This document shows, piece after piece, positions 43,185-47,014 of a stretch of 47,014 nt of DNA. Position numbers and translations under genes: made by a program. This DNA comes from Paracoccaceae bacterium (GTDB lineage Bacteria; Pseudomonadota; Alphaproteobacteria; Rhodobacterales; Rhodobacteraceae), in contig JADLCV010000002.1 of the NCBI GenBank assembly GCA_020846995.1, forward strand, positions 1 to 47,014. The letters are read 5' to 3'. Under the pieces are notes generated by a model, which saw only the letters and a list, made by a program, of their open reading frames with translations, ran no database searches and was not told the origin of the DNA. Within the stretch, counting starts at the first letter, position 1, and each line of letters starts with the position of its first letter.

Positions 43185-44176
43185 CACCCCGCCCCGCCGC
43201 CCGCGCCCTCGGCCTCGAAACCCAGCGTGCGGGGGTCGAACTCGTAATGGGCGCCGCAGAACTGGCAGTCGGCGGTGACGATGCCCGCGGGCGTCGTCAT
43301 CGTCGCGATGTCCTTCGCCGAATAGATCGAGAGGCTGCGGCGCACGCGCTCGGCCGAGCAGGTGCAGCCGAAGCCGACCGCCCGGGGGGCGAAGACGCGC
43401 GGGCCCTCGTCGTGGAAGAGCCGCACGAGGAGGTCGGTCGGCTGCACCTCGGGGCCCGCGAGTTCGGCCGAAGTGGCGGTATCGAGAAGGAGGGTCGCGC
43501 GCCGCCAGTCCTCGGCCGCGGCGTCCCCGGCCAGGGCGTCGGCGGCCGCCGCGCCGCCCCCGGGGGCAGGGCCGGGCGCGCCCGCGCCCGCCGCGGCCGC
43601 TGCCGGCGGCATGCGCTGGAGCATGACCCCGCCCGCCCGCCACCCGCCCCCGGCGCCGAGGAAGCCCACCCGGAAGCGCGTCGGCAACTGCTCGGACTGG
43701 GCGAAATAGGTCTCGGCGGAGGCGGCGAGCGAGCCGCCGGCGAGCGCCGTGATCCCCTGGTAGGGCAGCGTGCCCTGGCCCTGGTCGATCGTCACCGCGA
43801 GATGGCCCGGCCCGATCTGGTCGAAGGGCGCCGCCGAGGGGTCGAGCCCGGGCCCGTCGAAGCCCGCCCAGGCCCGCAGCCGGGCCGCCGCCCCGTCCGC
43901 CTCGGGGGCGAAGTAGTCGGTCGCGATCAGGCGGATCGGCCCCTTGCCGCGGACTTGCAGCGAGAGCTTCCAGCGCAGCTTGACGGCCTGCCCGACGAGC
44001 GCGGTCAGGACCAGCGCCTCGGCCACCAGGGCCTCGACCGCAGGCGGGTAGGCGTGGCGGGCGAGGACGCGGCCGAGCGTGGATTCGAGCCGCGCCACCC
44101 GGCCGCGGAGGTCGGGGCGGTCGAGACGGAACGGCAGGACGGTATCGTCCCAGGCGATGCGGGCGCCGAGGGTCAT
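43184..44176 (-). CDS. hslO: Redox-regulated chaperone Hsp33
   Basis: A 330-residue cytoplasmic holdase that is activated when its zinc is lost on oxidation. The N-terminal Hsp33 domain begins VLPFRLDRPDLRGRVARLE and includes LSLQVRGKGPIRLIATDYF near 70 and the GQGTLPYQGITALAGGSLAASAETYFAQSEQLPTRF region near 135-170. The C-terminal zinc site is C-x-C...C-x-x-C: GFGCTCSAERV near 265 and CQFCGAHYEF near 306. An Ala/Gly/Pro-rich insertion of about 35 residues near 190-225 is unusual and probably an unstructured linker. A promoter lies upstream on the minus strand. Confidence 0.95.
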   Translation of the reverse strand: MTLGARIAWDDTVLPFRLDRPDLRGRVARLESTLGRVLARHAYPPAVEALVAEALVLTALVGQAVKLRWKLSLQVRGKGPIRLIATDYFAPEADGAAARLRAWAGFDGPGLDPSAAPFDQIGPGHLAVTIDQGQGTLPYQGITALAGGSLAASAETYFAQSEQLPTRFRVGFLGAGGGWRAGGVMLQRMPPAAAAAGAGAPGPAPGGGAAAADALAGDAAAEDWRRATLLLDTATSAELAGPEVQPTDLLVRLFHDEGPRVFAPRAVGFGCTCSAERVRRSLSIYSAKDIATMTTPAGIVTADCQFCGAHYEFDPRTLGFEAEGAGGGAG

Positions 44177-44211
44177 CGGTCTTCCTTGAACATGGTGCGC
44201 CGGGCTTGCGT

Positions 44212-44240
44212 CTTATATAGGCGGCGGCGACGGTGGGCAA
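44212..44240 (-). promoter_or_regulatory. Candidate promoter for hslO-NUDIX-cca
   Basis: Minus-strand TTGCCC (44240-44235), 17 bases, TATAAG (44217-44212), 35 bases before the hslO ATG. TATATA at 44214-44219 makes this the most AT-rich promoter seen. The -35 lies within 12 bases of the divergent NUDIX start codon at 44252. Confidence 0.5.
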
Positions 44241-44251
44241 AGGGAGAGGGC

Positions 44252-44710
44252 ATGATCCCGCGATTCGGCAACGCGCGGCAGCGGGGACGGCGCTACCGCC
44301 ACCGCCCGGGGGCCTACGCGGTCGTCTGGCAGGAGGGGGCGGTGCTCCTCTCGCGCCAGGCCGGGCCGGTGCCGGAGTTCCAGCTGCCCGGCGGCGGCAT
44401 CGAGGAGGGCGAGACGCCGCTCCGGGCGCTGCACCGCGAGGTCGCCGAGGAGACGGGCTGGCGCATCGCCGTCTCCCGCCGCCTCGGGGCCTTCCGCCGC
44501 TTTGCCTACATGCCCGACCACGACCTCTGGGCCGAAAAGCTCTGCACGGTCTTTCTCGCCCGCCCCGTCCGCCGCCTCGGCCCGCCGACCGAGCCCGGCT
44601 ACAGCGCCGTCTGGATGCCGGCCGCGCGCGCGGCCGCGAGCGTCGCCAATCCCGGCGACCGCCAGTTCCTTCTCGGCCTGGCGCGCGGGCCGGCGGGCGG
44701 AAGGCGCTGA
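44252..44710 (+). CDS. NUDIX hydrolase (NTP-pyrophosphatase type)
   Basis: A 152-residue single-domain NUDIX protein. The NUDIX box reads PGGGIEEGETPLRALHREVAEETG near residues 47-70 with the catalytic Glu pair intact. The rest (AYAVVWQEGAVLLSRQAG, WAEKLCTVFLARPVRRLG, EPGYSAVWMP) fits an ordinary small housecleaning hydrolase. The substrate is unknown. The ATG at 44252 follows AGGGAGAGG. It is divergent from hslO with only 75 bases between starts and is unrelated to the longer CoA-type NUDIX protein nearby. Confidence 0.88.
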   Translation: MIPRFGNARQRGRRYRHRPGAYAVVWQEGAVLLSRQAGPVPEFQLPGGGIEEGETPLRALHREVAEETGWRIAVSRRLGAFRRFAYMPDHDLWAEKLCTVFLARPVRRLGPPTEPGYSAVWMPAARAAASVANPGDRQFLLGLARGPAGGRR

Positions 44711-44742
44711 CCGGCGCGGCGTGCCCCGGCCTCCCCCCGCCC

Positions 44743-44762
44743 GGCCGCGGCGAGCCGCGGCC
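44743..44762. terminator. Hairpin between convergent NUDIX and response-regulator genes
   Basis: GGCCGCGGC (44743-44751) and GCCGCGGCC (44754-44762) are perfectly complementary around GA. The effective tetraloop is CGAG. It is centred in the 93-base gap between two convergent stops, as expected for a bidirectional terminator. There is no T tract. Confidence 0.4.
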
Positions 44763-44803
44763 CGGGCGCGAGGTGCCCGCCCGCTGCCGCCCGCCCGGCA
44801 CCG

Positions 44804-46087
44804 TCAGGGGCAGGCCGGGGCGGGGGCGTCGAACTCGTAGAGGATGGCCGAGACGTCGTCCTCGAAATGGTCGCTGACGGCGTGGCGCGCGATCTCCCAC
44901 AGGAGGTGGTCGAGGAAGGCCGGCCCGCGGCGGTCGGCATGGCGGCGGATGAGCGCCTCGAGCCCCTCCTCGCCGAGCAGGCGGCCGTCGGGGGCATGGC
45001 ATTCGCTCCAGCCGTCGGAGAGGACGAGCAGCCGGTCGCCGGGGGCAAGGCGGGTCTCGACGCGCTCGAAGCGGGCGGCGGGAAAGAGCCCGACCGGCAG
45101 CCCCCCCTCGCCCAGCCGTTCGAGCCCGCCGTCGGCGCGGATGAGGATCGGGCTCGGATGTCCGGCCTGGACGAGCGCGAGCCCGCCGCTCCCGAGGTCG
45201 GCCTCGGCGTAGACGCAGGTCAGATACTGCTCGACCTGCACGACCTCGAGGAGGTGGCGGTTCAGGCGCTCGGCCACCTTCTCGGGCGGCCAGGGCGCGG
45301 GCGCGGGGTCGGCACCGAAGGCGAGGGCGACGCTGCCCTCGGGCGTGGCCGAGGAGAGCATGCCGGCGAGCCGCGCCGCCATCATCGCCGAGGCGACCCC
45401 GTGGCCGGCGACGTCGACCGAGAAGAAGGCGAGGCGGTCGCGACCGAGCGGCAGATAGCCGACGAGATCGCCGCTGACCTGCCCCGACGGTTGCAGGAGG
45501 AGCGAGAGGGCGGCGTTGCCGAAGCGGCGGTGCCGCTCGCGCACCAGCGACTGCTGGAGCTTGCGGGCCTCGACGAGGTCGCGGTCGAGGGCGGCATAGA
45601 CCCCGCGCAGCTCGGCCAGCGTTGCCGCGAGGAGGCGGTTCTGCTCCTTGAGTTCGCGCTGCATGGCAAGGATGCGCTCGCCGGCGACGAGGCGGGCGCG
45701 GAGTTCGCCCGCATCGACGGGCTTGGTCAGGAAGTCGTCGGCCCCGGCATCGAGGCCGAGGGCGATCTCGTCGGCCTCGCTCTTCGAGGTGAGGAGGATG
45801 AAGTAGCCGTAGGACTCGCGCGGCAGGTCGCGGAAGGCCCGGCAGAAGGCGAGGCCCGTCATCCCCTCCATCATCCAGTCGCTGACGACGAGATCGACGG
45901 GGGCGCGGGCGGCGAGCGCGAGCGCCTCCTCGCCCGAGGCGGCCTCGAGCACCCCGTAGCCCCAGCGCCGGAGCGAGGTCGCGAGGATGCGCCGCTGCAG
46001 GCGGCTGTCGTCGACGACAAGGACGACCGGCATGGCCGCCGCCGCCCCGTCCGCCGCTGCCCCCGCCGCCCCTGCCGCCATCGCCAT
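44804..46087 (-). CDS. Response regulator with PP2C/SpoIIE phosphatase output domain (RsbU/RbaY-like)
   Basis: A 427-residue protein. The receiver domain (about 20-140) has the acidic pair in LVVDDSRLQRR, the phospho-acceptor Asp in VVSDWMMEGMTG near 70, and the conserved Lys in FLTKPVD near 120. A coiled-coil linker follows (about 140-190, LKEQNRLLAATLAELRGVY). The PP2C/SpoIIE phosphatase domain (about 200-420) has GQVSGDLVGYLPL, FFSVDVAGHGVASAMMAARL, VLSDGWSE and DDVSAILYEF. Such proteins dephosphorylate anti-anti-sigma factors in partner-switching systems. The start may instead be the internal Met at 46033 (MPVVLVV). No sigma or anti-sigma gene is in the window. Confidence 0.9.
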   Translation of the reverse strand: MAMAAGAAGAAADGAAAAMPVVLVVDDSRLQRRILATSLRRWGYGVLEAASGEEALALAARAPVDLVVSDWMMEGMTGLAFCRAFRDLPRESYGYFILLTSKSEADEIALGLDAGADDFLTKPVDAGELRARLVAGERILAMQRELKEQNRLLAATLAELRGVYAALDRDLVEARKLQQSLVRERHRRFGNAALSLLLQPSGQVSGDLVGYLPLGRDRLAFFSVDVAGHGVASAMMAARLAGMLSSATPEGSVALAFGADPAPAPWPPEKVAERLNRHLLEVVQVEQYLTCVYAEADLGSGGLALVQAGHPSPILIRADGGLERLGEGGLPVGLFPAARFERVETRLAPGDRLLVLSDGWSECHAPDGRLLGEEGLEALIRRHADRRGPAFLDHLLWEIARHAVSDHFEDDVSAILYEFDAPAPACP

Positions 46088-46256
46088 CCGTCCCGCCCCG
46101 GCCCTGCCCCGCCCCCTGCCTGACAGCCCGGTACTAATCCTTGGTGAAGAGGTAAGATTGGCGACGTTCGCGGGGCCGGCGGCGAGGAAGCGTTAAGCCT
46201 CGCCCGGCTAGCCTTCCCGCGGTGGGTGGAGGCTGACCGCATGGTTGGAGGGTGTG

Positions 46257-46601
46257 ATGATCGACTGGGCGCGGGTGCGACGCCTTCGCGATGAGGTGGG
46301 AAGCGACGACTTCGGCGATGTCGTGGAACTGTTCCTGGAGGAGGGCGATGCCGTCGTGGCCCGGCTCCGCGCCGGCCCCGAGCCCGGGCGACTCGAGGCC
46401 GACCTCCATTTCCTGAAGGGCAGCGCCCTCAACCTCGGCTTCGCCGACCTCGCGGCGCACTGCCACGCGGGCGAGCAGCGGGCCGCCGCGGGCGATCCCG
46501 AGGGGGCGGGCGTCGCCCGTCTGGTCGCGGTCTACGACCGTTCGCGCGCCCTCGTCCTCGCCGAGGCGCCCGCGGTCCTCGGCCGCGCCGCGGCCGCCTG
46601 A
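46257..46601 (+). CDS. Hpt (histidine phosphotransfer) domain protein
   Basis: A 114-residue single-domain Hpt protein. The phosphorylatable His51 lies in LHFLKGSALNLGFADL, the standard Hpt motif H-x-x-K-G-(S/A)-(A/S)-x-x-(L/I)-G. Preceding helix DFGDVVELFLEEGDAVVARL. The ATG at 46257 is preceded by GGAGGG. It is divergent from the receiver-PP2C gene. The two could form a phosphorelay in which Hpt passes phosphate to, or removes it from, the receiver Asp. That partnership is inferred from position. Confidence 0.9.
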   Translation: MIDWARVRRLRDEVGSDDFGDVVELFLEEGDAVVARLRAGPEPGRLEADLHFLKGSALNLGFADLAAHCHAGEQRAAAGDPEGAGVARLVAVYDRSRALVLAEAPAVLGRAAAA

Positions 46602-47014
46602 CCGCCCGTCGCGCCCGCGCCCCCGGGCACCCGCGTCCCCGCCCGGGCCCGGGGCCGGGCCGCGTGCCGCCGGGCCGTCGCCGCGGGACCGGGCTGCGCG
46701 CTTCCCCCGCGGCGGGGCGCGGGCCCGGGGTTGCGCCGGTCCCCGGAAGCCGCGGTGGCATGGCCGCGGTGGTCGGGCGCGGGCGCAGGCATGGGCTCGC
46801 GGGACGCGCCGGCGGGCGGGGCGCGGGGGGCGGGGCCGCGGCAGAAGGCGCCGGCGAGCAGGCCCGGGGCGCGCGCCGGCGGACGGGGCGCGGGGGCACT
46901 GCCGCAGCGGCCGGGCGCTGGGGCCGTGGCCCGGGATGCGCCGGCCGGCGGGTCGCGGGGGACATGGCCACGGTGGTCGGGCTCCGGCGCGGGCGCCGAG
47001 CCGCGGGGCGTCCC
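46602..47014. repeat. Gene-free region with degenerate tandem repeats of about 66 bp
   Basis: No protein-like reading frame. The core GCGCCGGCGGGCGGGGCGCGGGGG at 46806 recurs with changes at 46873 and 46938 (spacing 67 and 65). CATGGCCGCGGTGGTCGGGC at 46759 recurs at 46963 with one change (204 bases, about three units). This indicates about four degenerate tandem copies from about 46740 to the end of the window, possibly continuing beyond it. The first part (46602-46740) is G/C-only without visible order. Confidence 0.55.

Noticed and set aside
44185-44220. Heat-shock (RpoH-type) promoter CTTG...CTTATATAG near hslO
   Set aside because: The elements are on the wrong strand for hslO and the spacing is too long. 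A housekeeping-type promoter on the minus strand fits better.
46190-46196. CtrA-binding site suggested by TTAA between the Hpt and receiver-PP2C genes
   Set aside because: Only one half-site is present. The second TTAA at the required spacing is missing.

Overview
This window comes from a bacterial chromosome of very high GC content, visibly above 70 % and with strong G/C preference at third codon positions. The gene order yidC-engB-argB, a methylsuccinyl-CoA dehydrogenase (ethylmalonyl-CoA pathway), the virulence-factor/MetF-like/methyltetrahydrofolate methyltransferase trio, and the alphaproteobacterial style of the housekeeping proteins point to an alphaproteobacterium, most likely in or near the Rhodobacterales. 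No insertion sequence, prophage, CRISPR array or conjugation gene was recognised. The genes are close-packed, many pairs overlap by 1 to 17 bases, and the few long gaps are G/C-only low-complexity DNA.

Layout. 0.2-6.0 kb: membrane insertase yidC, GTPase engB, argB, a ferredoxin-like protein translationally coupled to a SixA-type phosphatase, and a convergent TSUP permease. 6.1-9.1 kb: methylsuccinyl-CoA dehydrogenase, a small membrane protein, and a tRNA-Arg(UCU) gene whose anticodon is split by a 261-nt group I intron. 9.7-14.2 kb: a rifampicin-phosphotransferase/PEP-synthase-like enzyme, a periplasmic di-haem oxidoreductase and a small unknown protein. 14.3-16.3 kb: a membrane-anchored aspartic protease with rRNA and tRNA methyltransferases (rlmE, trmO).

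16.5-26.1 kb is the most distinctive part: one long operon holding a Tat-exported dipeptide-type binding protein, two permeases, a fused double ATPase whose first nucleotide-binding domain has lost catalytic residues, a DeoR-family regulator, an M20 amidohydrolase (N-carbamoyl amino acid hydrolase/allantoate type) and two aminoglycoside/choline-kinase-fold kinases. It is preceded by an AT-rich inverted repeat with a TTGACA -35 element in its centre, a likely operator. The substrate is unknown. I infer import, deamidation or decarbamoylation, and phosphorylation of an amide-containing small molecule.

26-34 kb: Ppx/GppA phosphatase, a one-carbon cluster (virulence factor, MetF-like, MtrH-like), a universal stress protein, a lipoprotein, and purM-purN-rnd. 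34-36.3 kb: a CAU-anticodon tRNA with the features of tRNA-Ile2, then two L,D-transpeptidases flanking a CAP-domain lipoprotein. Divergent promoters there face each other across a 16-bp palindrome. 36.4-44.2 kb: an RNA (uracil) methyltransferase with a heterodimeric-type ABC exporter pair, then hslO-NUDIX-cca. 44.2-46.6 kb: a second NUDIX hydrolase, a receiver-PP2C response regulator and a divergent Hpt protein.

A recurrent promoter pattern (-35 TTGNNN or TTTNCC, 16-18 bases, -10 TANNNN) was found by eye upstream of many genes. Boundaries, starts and motif calls were read by eye. Promoter and terminator calls are predictions only.
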